Source: Nocardioides ochotonae (lineage in GTDB: Bacteria; Actinomycetota; Actinomycetes; Propionibacteriales; Nocardioidaceae). Taken from it: DNA of 64,000 nt. Below the pieces are notes generated by a model, which was not told where the DNA came from, searched no databases, and was given only the letters and a program-made list of their open reading frames with translations. Of this stretch, positions 36,251 to 44,422 are shown piece after piece. A program made the translations under genes and the position numbers. The stretch lies in the NCBI RefSeq assembly GCF_011420305.2, contig NZ_CP061769.1, forward strand, positions 4,200,923 through 4,264,922, read 5' to 3'. The stretch's first letter is position 1; each line of letters begins with the position of its first letter.

Positions 36251-37455
36251 GCGCCGCGACACCGGCCACCAGCGCCGCCACCGGTAGCCTCGGCGCAGTG
36301 CTGACCGTGCGCGAGATCCCCGAGTCCGACCACCTGGCGTTCCTGCGTTCGCAGCCCTCCGCCTCGTTCCTGCAGACCCCCGCCTGGGGCCGGGTGAAGT
36401 CGGAGTGGCGCCGCGAGTCGCTGGGCTGGTTCGACGGCGACCGGCTGGTCGGCGCGGGCCTGGTGCTCTACCGCCAGCTGCCCAAGGTCCGCCGCTACCT
36501 CGCCTACCTGCCCGAGGGCCCGGTCCTCGACTGGGCCGCCGACGACCTCGCCCCCTGGCTGACGCCGATGACCGCCCACCTCAAGCGCCGCGGCGCCTTC
36601 GGGGTGCGGATGGGACCGCCCGTCGTCGTACGACGCTGGAGCGCCGCGCAGGTCAAGGAGGGCATCGCCGACCCGGCCGTGCGCCGCCTCGACGACATCG
36701 TGCCACTCGAGCGCGACGGCACCGGTGCGCGCGTGGTCTCCCAGCTCGACCAGCTCGGCTGGCGCCAGCAGGTCGCCGAGGGCGGCTTCGCGGCCGGCCA
36801 GCCGCAGTACGTCTTCCAGGTCCCGCTGGTGGAGGCCGACGGCACCCCGCGCACGGAGGAGTCCGTGCTGGCCGGGATGAACCAGCTGTGGCGCCGCAAC
36901 ATCAAGAAGGCGGCCAAGGCCGGCGTCGAGGTCACCACGGTGGCCGCCGGCGACCCCTCCCGCGAGGGCAGCCCGCTCACCGCGCTCGAGGCCTTCCACA
37001 CCCTCTACGTCCACACCGCGCAGCGTGACCACTTCACCCCGCGCCCGCTGGCCTACTTCCGCACCATGGCCGAGGCGCTGGAGTCCGAGGACCCCGACCG
37101 GTTCCGCCTCCACCTGGCCCACCACGAGGGCGACCTGGTCGCGGCCACCATCGCGATCCGCGTCGGCACCCACGCCTGGTACTCCTACGGCGCCTCCTCG
37201 ACCGAGAAGCGCGAGGTCCGCGGCTCCAACGCCGTGCAGTGGGCGATGATCCGCGAGGCCCTCGCGGCCGGTGCGAGCGTCTACGACCTGCGCGGCATCA
37301 CCGACACCCTGGACGCCGAGGACTCCCACGTCGGGCTGATCCAGTTCAAGGTCGGCACCGGCGGCCAGGCCGTCGAGTACGCCGGGGAGTGGGACCTCCC
37401 CCTCAACCGGCCGCTGTACGCCGCCTTCGACCTCTACATGAAGCGGCGGGGCTGA
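36247..37455 (+). CDS. FemAB/FemX-family aminoacyltransferase
   Basis: A 402-aa protein of the FemAB group, which adds amino acids from aminoacyl-tRNA to peptidoglycan precursors. FLQTPAWGRVKSEWRRESLGWFDGDRLVGAGLVLYRQLPKV starts the first GNAT-like domain; NQLWRRNIKKAAKAGVEVTTV and YSYGASSTEKREVRGSNAVQWAMIREALAAGASVYDLRGI are the second-domain blocks. The GTG at 36247 overlaps the nfo stop; an internal GTG at 36298 is an alternative that would drop 17 low-complexity residues. It is followed after 1 base by an alanine racemase-like gene, which fits cell-wall crossbridge synthesis. Which amino acid it adds is not readable. Confidence 0.88.
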   Translation: MSAATPATSAATGSLGAVLTVREIPESDHLAFLRSQPSASFLQTPAWGRVKSEWRRESLGWFDGDRLVGAGLVLYRQLPKVRRYLAYLPEGPVLDWAADDLAPWLTPMTAHLKRRGAFGVRMGPPVVVRRWSAAQVKEGIADPAVRRLDDIVPLERDGTGARVVSQLDQLGWRQQVAEGGFAAGQPQYVFQVPLVEADGTPRTEESVLAGMNQLWRRNIKKAAKAGVEVTTVAAGDPSREGSPLTALEAFHTLYVHTAQRDHFTPRPLAYFRTMAEALESEDPDRFRLHLAHHEGDLVAATIAIRVGTHAWYSYGASSTEKREVRGSNAVQWAMIREALAAGASVYDLRGITDTLDAEDSHVGLIQFKVGTGGQAVEYAGEWDLPLNRPLYAAFDLYMKRRG

Positions 37456-37456
37456 G

Positions 37457-38527
37457 ATGAGCCTGACCCTCGACGTCGACGGCCCCCGCTGGCGCGACCA
37501 CCTCCGCGCGGTCGCCGCCGCCCATCCCGGGCTGGTCCCGGTGGCCAAGGGCAACGGCTACGGCTTCACCCTCGGCCGGCTGGCGCGCAAGGCGCAGTGG
37601 CTGGCCGACCAGGGCTACGGCGTGGACACCCTCGCCGTGGGGACCTACGACGAGCTCGAGCACGTCGCGCACCGCTTCGACGGCTCGCTGCTTGTGCTCA
37701 CCCCGTGGCGCCCGTTCGGCGTCGCCCTCGAGGTCGACCCGGCGCTGGCCGACCGCGTGGTGCACACCCTCGGCCGGCCCGCGGACGTCACCGACCTGCT
37801 CGCCCGCCAGCCCGACGCCCGCTTCGTGCTGGAGCGGATGACCAGCATGCAGCGCCACGGGCTCAGCGCCCGCGAGCTGTGGGCGGTCGCCGAGCAGCTG
37901 CGCGACCATCCCCAGGCCCGCCTGGAGGGGGTCGCGCTGCACCTGCCGCTCGCCCAGGGCTCCCACCTCTCCGAGGTCCAGCGGCTGCTCAACGACGTGG
38001 TCGCCGCGGAGCTGCCGACCCGCACCCTGTGGGTCAGCCACCTCACCGACGACGAGCTCGCCCAGCTGGCCACGTCGTACGCCGACTACACCGTGCGCCC
38101 GCGCATCGGCACCGGCCTGTGGCTCGGCGACCGCGGCGCGCTGCGGGTCACCTCGACCGTGCTCGACGTCCACCCGGTCGAGCGCGGCGACTCCTTCGGC
38201 TACCGCGGCCGCACCGCGCCGAAGTCCGGGCACCTGCTCGTCGTCAGCGGCGGCACCGCCCACGGCATCGGCCTCGAGGCGCCCACCGGGGACTCCTCGA
38301 TCAAGGCGCGCGCGGCCACCCTGGCGCGCGGCGGTCTCGACGCGGTCGGCTTCGTGCGCTCGCCGTTCGCCATCGACGGCAAGCAGCGGCTCTTCGCCGA
38401 GCCCCCGCACATGCAGGCCTCGATGCTGTTCCTGCCGCACGGCGCGCACGTGCCGGCGGTCGGCGACGAGATCGACGTCCGGGTGCGGTTCACGACCACG
38501 GCCTTCGACCGCGTCGTGATCAGCTGA
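37457..38527 (+). CDS. alanine racemase-like PLP enzyme
   Basis: A 356-aa fold-type III PLP protein related to the N-terminal barrel of alanine racemase. VAKGNGYGF (29-37) carries the PLP lysine K31. The C-terminal beta domain is recognisable (RPRIGTGLWLGDRGALRVTSTVLDVHPVERGDSFGYRG), yet the overall sequence is divergent from Alr, so the true substrate may not be alanine. It starts 1 base after the FemAB stop. The pair is consistent with supplying or modifying an amino acid for peptidoglycan crosslinks, an inference from adjacency. Confidence 0.8.
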   Translation: MSLTLDVDGPRWRDHLRAVAAAHPGLVPVAKGNGYGFTLGRLARKAQWLADQGYGVDTLAVGTYDELEHVAHRFDGSLLVLTPWRPFGVALEVDPALADRVVHTLGRPADVTDLLARQPDARFVLERMTSMQRHGLSARELWAVAEQLRDHPQARLEGVALHLPLAQGSHLSEVQRLLNDVVAAELPTRTLWVSHLTDDELAQLATSYADYTVRPRIGTGLWLGDRGALRVTSTVLDVHPVERGDSFGYRGRTAPKSGHLLVVSGGTAHGIGLEAPTGDSSIKARAATLARGGLDAVGFVRSPFAIDGKQRLFAEPPHMQASMLFLPHGAHVPAVGDEIDVRVRFTTTAFDRVVIS

Positions 38528-38533
38528 GCGTCG

Positions 38534-39967
38534 TCAGCTGAGCGGCACCGGCGTCGGTGGCGCTGCCGCCGGCGCCTCGCGGGCGGCCCGCACCGGGTCG
38601 TGCTGCGGGCGCAGCACGTCGCGCACCACCAGCGCGACGAGGTACAGCTCGCCGGCGATGCGCAGCACGATCGCCAGCCAGTAGAACCCCGGGTCGTCCC
38701 CGCCGCCGGGGGCGAGCCAGCCGGCGAGGTACCACCACACGGCCGCGAAGTAGAACAGCTCGCTGAGCTGCCACACCGCCTGGTCGCGCAGCCGGGGCCG
38801 CGCGAGGACCGCGAGCGGCAGCAGCCAGAGCACGTACTGCGGTGAGTAGACCTTGTTGACCAGCAGGAACCCGGCCACGATCAGGAACCCCAGCTGCGCG
38901 AAGCGCGGCGTCTCGGGGGCGAGCACGCCGATCACGAACACGCCGACGCACCACGCGCCGAAGAGCAGCCAGGACCAGAGGTTGATCGTCTCGGGCTCGA
39001 TCGTGCGGTCGAGCCACTGCGCCGCCACCAGCCAGGCCGAGCCCAGGTCGGGCCCGCGCTCGGAGTTGAAGGACCAGAACACCCGCCACTCCTCCGGCCC
39101 GGAGAGGTACGCCGGGAGGTTGGCGAGCACCCACGCGAGGGCCGCCGCGGCCGTCGCGCGCACGAAGTCGAGCATCCGGCGGTCGCACAGGCAGATGACG
39201 AGGATCGCGCCGAGCAGGAACAGCGGGTAGAGCTTGGTGGCCACGCCCAGCCCGATCAGCACGCCGGTGAGCACCGGTCTGTCCTTGGCCCAGGCCCACA
39301 GCGCCCCGGCGACCAGCACCACCGCGAGCAGGTCCCAGTTGACCAGGCCGGTCACCAGCAACGCGGGCGAGACCGCGAACAGCGCCGCGTCCCATGGCCG
39401 GCGGCGGTTGACCCCGGCCAGGAACCACACCGCGAGCATCGCGGCGAGGGCGAAGGCGAGCGCGCTCAGGGCGAGGAACACCGTGATCTCGCGCTGGACC
39501 CGGTCATCGCCCCAGAACTCCTCGGTGGGGCGGTCCGCCCGCTCGCCAGCGTCCGCGCCGGTGAGCGCGTGGGTCACCTTCGCCGTCGCGTAGGCGAAGT
39601 AGGCGATCCCGACGGGGTACTCCATCACCTCGTAGCGCTCGCGGACCTCCGCGTCGTCGTCGAAGGGCCAGGCCGCCTCGACGAAGCCCCGCCCGGTGTA
39701 GAGGTAGGGCAGGTCGGAGTAGCACATGTACGTCGCGCGGACGTCCTGCGAGCTCCACTCGTCGTCGACGCAGGGGGCCTTCTGCACCATCCCCAGCGCC
39801 ATGGTGAGCGCGACCAGGGCGAGCAGAACCCGCACCGGCGTCCACCACGGGTGCCGGCCGGCGCGCCGCCCGACCGGCCCGCCGACACCTGCGCTCAGCG
39901 CGCCGACCGCCGGGTCGTCCCGGGTCGGGTCGACGTACGGGCCGGACCCGCCCGGCGCGCCGGTCAT
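38534..39967 (-). CDS. GT87-family membrane mannosyltransferase
   Basis: A 477-aa integral membrane glycosyltransferase of family GT87 (DUF2029), which uses polyprenyl-phosphate mannose to extend mannans or lipoglycans. It has a short proline-rich cytosolic N-terminus, a first helix at about 44-62, a loop with VDDEWSSQDVRATYMCYSDLPYLYTGRGF containing acidic residues, and about nine further helices. VMEYPVGIAYFAYATA and VNKVYSPQYVLWLLPLAVLA are family-typical blocks. It ends 6 bases from the convergent racemase-like gene and starts 3 bases after the PBP stop, in the same order as the ponA-linked gene of mycobacteria. Confidence 0.87.
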   Translation of the reverse strand: MTGAPGGSGPYVDPTRDDPAVGALSAGVGGPVGRRAGRHPWWTPVRVLLALVALTMALGMVQKAPCVDDEWSSQDVRATYMCYSDLPYLYTGRGFVEAAWPFDDDAEVRERYEVMEYPVGIAYFAYATAKVTHALTGADAGERADRPTEEFWGDDRVQREITVFLALSALAFALAAMLAVWFLAGVNRRRPWDAALFAVSPALLVTGLVNWDLLAVVLVAGALWAWAKDRPVLTGVLIGLGVATKLYPLFLLGAILVICLCDRRMLDFVRATAAAALAWVLANLPAYLSGPEEWRVFWSFNSERGPDLGSAWLVAAQWLDRTIEPETINLWSWLLFGAWCVGVFVIGVLAPETPRFAQLGFLIVAGFLLVNKVYSPQYVLWLLPLAVLARPRLRDQAVWQLSELFYFAAVWWYLAGWLAPGGGDDPGFYWLAIVLRIAGELYLVALVVRDVLRPQHDPVRAAREAPAAAPPTPVPLS

Positions 39968-39970
39968 GGC

Positions 39971-42271
39971 CTACCCGCGCCCGGGGTCGGGACCGCGGGT
40001 GGGTGCGCCGGCCGCGGGGCTGGTCGTCGGGCTGGGCGGTGTCGGCTCCGGCACGGTGGGTGTCGGCTCCGGCACGGTCGGTGTGGGCTCCGGCTCCTCG
40101 GTCGGCTCCGGCTCCTCGGTCGGGGTCGACTCCTTCGTCGGCTCCTTGGTGGGCTCCTTCGTCGGCTCCTTGGTCGGGCTCGGCTTCTTGCTCGGGCGCG
40201 GTTGCGGGGCCGGGTTCGACGGCGGGACGTACGGCGCGTGGCCGTCCGACGGCGCGTCGCCGTCGACGTACGCCGGGTCGGCCAAGTCCTTGACCTCGAG
40301 GCCGTCGTGCAGGAGCACCATCAGCCGCGCCCAGGTGTCGGCGGGGTAGTCACCGCCGTAGAAGGAGGGCAGCCACCCGTCGAGCGGCTCGTTGCCCTTG
40401 CCGCGGGTGTAGACGACGGCGCTGGAGTACTGCGGGGTGAAGCCGACGAACCAGGAGGAGACCACGTCGTCGAGGCCGTTGGTCGAGGTGCCGGTCTTGC
40501 CCGCGCTGGGACGGGCGAGCGTGGCGCCGGCGTCGGCGCCGGAACCACCGGACTCGGTCACCTGCTGCAGCGCGTAGGAGACGTCGGCGGCGATGTCCTC
40601 GTCGAGGGCGCGGTTGGTCTTGACCTTGTGGTCGAAGAGCACGTCCCCGTTGGCATCCTCGACGGACTCGATCAGGTAGGTCTCCGCGGCCACCCCGCCG
40701 TTGGCGATGGTGGCGTAGGCCCCGGCCATGTTGATCGGGCTCACCGTCGCGCTGCCCAGCGAGACGCCGAGCTCGGGCTTGAGACCCGGGGAGGAGTTGG
40801 GGAAGCCGGGCGCCTTCGCGCCCTTCGGCTCCGCCGGGGGCAGGCCCATCGCGGTGGCGATGTCGATGATCTTGCGCGGGCCGTCCTCCATCGCGTCGGT
40901 CATGTCGATGAACGCGGTGTTGATGGAGCTGGCGGTGGCCTGGAGCATGTTGACCCCCGACCCGTAGTCGGTGTCGCCCTGGTTGCCGAACGAGGTGTCG
41001 CCGATCTCGATCGGGCTGTTGCCCTCGAAGGTGTCGCGCAGCGAGAAGCCCTGCTTGATCGCGGCCGCGAGCGCGAACGCCTTCATCGTCGAGCCGGCCT
41101 GGCCGCCGGAGACCGCCCAGTTGATCTGGGAGTCCAGGTAGTCCTGGCCGCCGTAGAACCCGCGCAAGGCGCCGGTCCCGGGCTCGACGGTCGCGACGCC
41201 GACGTGCAGCTGCTCGTCACCGAAGCCCTCGGGCTTGGCCTCCTTCACCGCCTCCTCGGCCGCGCGCATCGCCGGCTGCTGGAGGGTGGTGGTGACCCGC
41301 AGGCCCTGGCCGTCGATCTCCTCCTCGCTGAAGCCGAGGCGCTGGAGCTCCTTCTTGATCATCGACAGCATGTGGCCGCGCTGGCCGCCGTAGGTGCTCT
41401 CGGCCTCGATCTTGGGGAACTTGGGCAGCTTCCTCGCGGCCTTCTCGGCCTGCTTGGCGTCGATCGTGCCCATCTCGGCCATGCCGTTGAGGACCCGCTC
41501 GTAGCCGGCCTTCAGCGAGCGCCGCGCGTCCTTGCCCTTGGCGGGGTCGTAGCGGCTGGGGTTGTTCAGCACCCGGGCCAGGACCGCCGACTCGCGCAGG
41601 CTCAGCTTCGCGGCGGGCTTGTCGAAGTACGCCTGGGCGGCCGCCTGGACGCCGTACGCGCCCCGGCCGAAGTAGATGGTGTTGAGGTAGCCCTCGAGGA
41701 TCTCCTGCTTGCTCTGCTGGCGCTGCAGCTTGAGCGAGAGGACCGCCTCCTTGATCTTGCGGGTGTAGGTCCGCTCGGAGCTGAGGTAGAGGATCTTCAC
41801 GTACTGCTGGGTGATCGTCGACGCGCCCTGGCTGGAGTTGCCCGAGGCGTTGCTGAACGCCGCGCGGACGATGCCGCGGGGGTCGATGCCGCTGTCGCTC
41901 CAGAAGGTGCGGTTCTCCGCGGCGACCACGGCGTCCTGCAGGTGCTGCGGCATCTCCTGCAGCGGGATCGAGTCACGGTTCTGGGTGGCGAACTTGCCCA
42001 GCTCGGTGGAGCCGTCGGCGTAGTAGATGAACGACGTCTCGGTCTGGAAGTCCTCGTTGGGGTCCGGGATGTCGATCGTCCGGTAGAGGACGACGAACAC
42101 CGCGACGAGCGCGAGCAGGCCCACGAACGCGGCCAGCGAGGCCCACTTCACGACGCGCAGCACCTTCTGCTTGCGCGTGCGGGGCGGCTTGCCGGGCTTC
42201 GCCTGGGAGGTGCTGCTGGTCCTCGGCGGCTTGGTCACGGGCGGACCCGCGGCCCTGCGCTTTCCACTCAA
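39971..42271 (-). CDS. class A penicillin-binding protein
   Basis: Bifunctional peptidoglycan synthase, 766 aa. It has a cytoplasmic basic tail (1-37), one transmembrane helix (43-63), a GT51 glycosyltransferase domain with AAENRTFWSDSGIDPRGI (E119 catalytic) and GASTITQQYVKILYL, then a transpeptidase domain with STMK (394-397), SIN (449-451) and KTG (592-594). The C-terminus (about 700-750) is a threonine/proline/glutamate repeat built on KEPT and EPTPTVP units, probably spanning the wall. The start is TTG 42271. It is the PonA1/PBP1a orthologue by position. Its promoter region is shared with the divergent PadR-ino1 operon. Confidence 0.93.
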   Translation of the reverse strand: MSGKRRAAGPPVTKPPRTSSTSQAKPGKPPRTRKQKVLRVVKWASLAAFVGLLALVAVFVVLYRTIDIPDPNEDFQTETSFIYYADGSTELGKFATQNRDSIPLQEMPQHLQDAVVAAENRTFWSDSGIDPRGIVRAAFSNASGNSSQGASTITQQYVKILYLSSERTYTRKIKEAVLSLKLQRQQSKQEILEGYLNTIYFGRGAYGVQAAAQAYFDKPAAKLSLRESAVLARVLNNPSRYDPAKGKDARRSLKAGYERVLNGMAEMGTIDAKQAEKAARKLPKFPKIEAESTYGGQRGHMLSMIKKELQRLGFSEEEIDGQGLRVTTTLQQPAMRAAEEAVKEAKPEGFGDEQLHVGVATVEPGTGALRGFYGGQDYLDSQINWAVSGGQAGSTMKAFALAAAIKQGFSLRDTFEGNSPIEIGDTSFGNQGDTDYGSGVNMLQATASSINTAFIDMTDAMEDGPRKIIDIATAMGLPPAEPKGAKAPGFPNSSPGLKPELGVSLGSATVSPINMAGAYATIANGGVAAETYLIESVEDANGDVLFDHKVKTNRALDEDIAADVSYALQQVTESGGSGADAGATLARPSAGKTGTSTNGLDDVVSSWFVGFTPQYSSAVVYTRGKGNEPLDGWLPSFYGGDYPADTWARLMVLLHDGLEVKDLADPAYVDGDAPSDGHAPYVPPSNPAPQPRPSKKPSPTKEPTKEPTKEPTKESTPTEEPEPTEEPEPTPTVPEPTPTVPEPTPPSPTTSPAAGAPTRGPDPGRG

Positions 42272-42340
42272 GCTCGGCTCTTTCGTCGCGGCGCCCGGTC
42301 CGCTCGGTCACGGGCAACCGAGGAGCAGACCGGGCGTAGG

Positions 42341-42360
42341 TGGTCGGTTCCAATCGACCA
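42341..42360. promoter_or_regulatory. 20-bp near-palindrome between ponA-like and padR genes
   Basis: TGGTCGGTTCCAATCGACCA has TGGTCG/CGACCA arms, and most inner positions also pair, so it is almost a full palindrome. It lies in the 176-bp gap between divergent genes, 70 bases from the PBP start. It is an operator candidate for an unknown factor. Confidence 0.45.
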
Positions 42361-42428
42361 GAGTACGCATCCGCCGGTATAGGCGGGCACCACGCGACGA
42401 ACCTCTCACGATTCACGTCTGGCGGATA

Positions 42429-42441
42429 TATCGCTACGATA
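42429..42441. promoter_or_regulatory. TATCG-N3-CGATA palindrome at the padR promoter
   Basis: Perfect 5-bp arms overlap the TACGAT -10 element (42435-42440) that lies 7 bases before the padR ATG. The surrounding ATATATCG is AT-rich as in PadR sites, so autorepression is plausible. Confidence 0.45.
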
Positions 42442-42447
42442 GGTCGC

Positions 42448-43104
42448 ATGGCACGCCGTGGAGAGACCATCGAGCTGGCAGTCCTCGGACTGCTGCACGA
42501 GGGACCCATGCACGGCTACGAGCTGCGCAAGCGGCTCAACCTGATGCTCGGGTGGGGTCGGGTGCTGTCCTACGGCTCGCTCTACCCGGCGTTGAAGAAG
42601 ATGCTGCGCAACAACCTCATCGAGGAGGCCAGCACCTTGGTCACCCCGGTCTCGCGGCGTCCGCGCATCGTCTACCAGGTCACCGCCGCCGGCACGGCCG
42701 AGTTCGAGCGACTCATGTCCGAGGTCGGCCCGACCGCCTGGGAGGACGACAACTTCGACATCCGCTTCGCCTTCTTCTCCTCCACCGACATGGAGATCAG
42801 GCTCCGGGTGCTCGAGGGTCGGCGGATCCGGCTCCAGGAGCGGCTCGACCGCGTCCAGAGCCAGCTGTCGATGACCGAGAAGGAGGTCGACCGCTACGCG
42901 GCCGAGCTCCAGCGCCATGGCGTCGAATCGGTCGAGCGTGAGGTCCGCTGGCTCTCCGACCTCATCAACGCCGAGCGCAGCGCCGGCAGCCCCCCGGGGC
43001 CATCCCCGGGCTTCATGCACGGCGACTCCGCCGCGCCAGCAGACGTGTCCCCGGACGGCCTCGCGGCCGCCGACCACCACCAGCAGCGATCCCCGCAGCA
43101 GTGA
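42448..43104 (+). CDS. PadR family regulator upstream of ino1
   Basis: A 218-aa PadR regulator of the long form. The winged helix ([26 protein letters not shown], then [23 protein letters not shown]) is followed by a C-terminal helical dimer domain (about 110-175, [33 protein letters not shown]), and then a disordered proline- and alanine-rich tail. The start at 42448 follows TACGAT by 7 bases, with no Shine-Dalgarno. It lies 17 bases before ino1, the same pairing as Rv0047c-Rv0046c in Mycobacterium tuberculosis, so it probably controls inositol synthesis. The effector is unknown. Confidence 0.9.
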   Translation: MARRGETIELAVLGLLHEGPMHGYELRKRLNLMLGWGRVLSYGSLYPALKKMLRNNLIEEASTLVTPVSRRPRIVYQVTAAGTAEFERLMSEVGPTAWEDDNFDIRFAFFSSTDMEIRLRVLEGRRIRLQERLDRVQSQLSMTEKEVDRYAAELQRHGVESVEREVRWLSDLINAERSAGSPPGPSPGFMHGDSAAPADVSPDGLAAADHHQQRSPQQ

Positions 43105-43121
43105 CAAGAGAGGAATCCCCC

Positions 43122-44210
43122 ATGGGTTCGGTTCGAGTAGCAATCGTGGGGGTCGGCAACTGCGCGACCTCCCTGATCCAGGGCGTCGAGTACTACAAGG
43201 ACGCTGACCCCTCGGGGGCGGTCCCTGGCCTGATGCACGTCGCCTTCGGCGACTACCACGTCAAGGACGTCGAGTTCGTCGCCGCCTTCGACGTCGACGA
43301 CAAGAAGGTCGGCAAGGACCTCTCCGAGGCGATCAACGCCTCCCAGAACAACACCATCAAGATCTGCGACGTCCCGACCCTCGGCGTCGAGGTCCAGCGC
43401 GGCCACACCCTCGACGGTCTCGGCAAGTACTACCGCCAGACCATCGAGGAGTCCTCCGCGGAGCCGGTCGACATCGTGCAGATCCTCAAGGACCGCCAGG
43501 TCGACGTCCTCGTCTCCTACCTCCCGGTGGGTTCCGAGGTGGCGGACAAGTTCTACGCCCAGTGCGCGATCGACGCCGGCGTGGCCTTCGTCAACGCCCT
43601 GCCCGTCTTCATCGCCTCCGACCCCGAGTGGGCCAAGAAGTTCGAGGACGCCGGCGTCCCGATCATCGGCGACGACATCAAGTCGCAGGTCGGCGCCACC
43701 ATCACCCACCGGGTGATGGCGAAGCTCTTCGAGGACCGCGGCGTGGTGCTGGACCGCACCTACCAGCTCAACGTCGGCGGCAACATGGACTTCAAGAACA
43801 TGCTCGAGCGTGAGCGCCTGGAGTCCAAGAAGATCTCCAAGACCCAGGCCGTGACCTCGAACCTGAGCGGTCCGCTCGGTGGCGCGACCGCCGACGACCG
43901 CAACGTGCACATCGGTCCCTCGGACTACGTGGCCTGGCTCGACGACCGCAAGTGGGCCTACGTCCGCCTCGAGGGCCGCGCCTTCGGCGACGTCCCGCTG
44001 AACCTCGAGTACAAGCTCGAGGTCTGGGACTCCCCGAACTCCGCCGGCATCATCATCGACGCGATCCGCGCCGCGAAGATCGCCAAGGACCGCGGCATCG
44101 GCGGCCCGATCATCTCGGCCTCGTCGTACCTCATGAAGTCCCCGCCGGTGCAGCTGCCCGACGACGAGGGCCGTCGCCGCGTGGAGGCCTTCATCCGCGG
44201 CGAGGAGTGA
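43122..44210 (+). CDS. ino1: inositol-3-phosphate synthase
   Basis: NAD-dependent myo-inositol-1-phosphate (inositol-3-phosphate) synthase, 362 aa, which converts glucose-6-phosphate to inositol phosphate, the source of phosphatidylinositol and mycothiol. The NAD-binding [20 protein letters not shown] is at the N-terminus; further blocks are [52 protein letters not shown], and [38 protein letters not shown] precedes the ATG at 43122. It is co-transcribed with PadR, and a 16-bp stem terminator follows. Codon use is very strongly biased, implying high expression. Confidence 0.96.
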   Translation: MGSVRVAIVGVGNCATSLIQGVEYYKDADPSGAVPGLMHVAFGDYHVKDVEFVAAFDVDDKKVGKDLSEAINASQNNTIKICDVPTLGVEVQRGHTLDGLGKYYRQTIEESSAEPVDIVQILKDRQVDVLVSYLPVGSEVADKFYAQCAIDAGVAFVNALPVFIASDPEWAKKFEDAGVPIIGDDIKSQVGATITHRVMAKLFEDRGVVLDRTYQLNVGGNMDFKNMLERERLESKKISKTQAVTSNLSGPLGGATADDRNVHIGPSDYVAWLDDRKWAYVRLEGRAFGDVPLNLEYKLEVWDSPNSAGIIIDAIRAAKIAKDRGIGGPIISASSYLMKSPPVQLPDDEGRRRVEAFIRGEE

Positions 44211-44245
44211 CCCTCCCCGCACGCTGAAGTCCTGCTGTTGCGGTG

Positions 44246-44283
44246 CCGACGGCCCGCCCGGAGAGATCCGGGCGGGCCGTCGG
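44246..44283 (+). terminator. terminator of padR-ino1
   Basis: Perfect 16-bp arms CCGACGGCCCGCCCGG / CCGGGCGGGCCGTCGG around the loop AGAGAT, 35 bases after the ino1 stop. This is the strongest conventional terminator stem in the window; no T-tract follows. Confidence 0.85.
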
Positions 44284-44350
44284 CGTACGTGGGTGGTTGG
44301 GCGCGGGCAGGTGCGGGCGCGCGCCGACGCGGGGGCGACTTCCCACGCGC

Positions 44351-44407
44351 TGTTGACGCTTCCACCGCCGCACACCGCGTGTGCAGCGTCAACAACCCCG
44401 CGTTACA
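44351..44407. repeat. decayed copy R6 of the 70-bp palindrome
   Basis: The right arm (44385-44407, AGCGTCAACAACCCCGCG...) and the 24-base loop match the family, but only the inner 10 bases of the left arm survive (TGTTGACGCT, 44351-44360). Within those 10 bases a T-to-C change in one arm is matched by A-to-G in the other. It lies between convergent genes ino1 and the CCA-adding enzyme, 16 bases from the latter's stop. Confidence 0.75.
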
Positions 44408-44422
44408 TGCGGGAGGGGGCCC

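Noticed and set aside
40080..40200. Tandem GGCTCC-type repeats as a regulatory array
   Set aside because: They encode the KEPT/EPTPTVP tail of the penicillin-binding protein.
39569..42382. Open frame of more than 900 codons on the plus strand
   Set aside because: It is antisense to the GT87 and PBP genes, whose motifs and codon bias are clear; no domain is seen in the plus-strand product.
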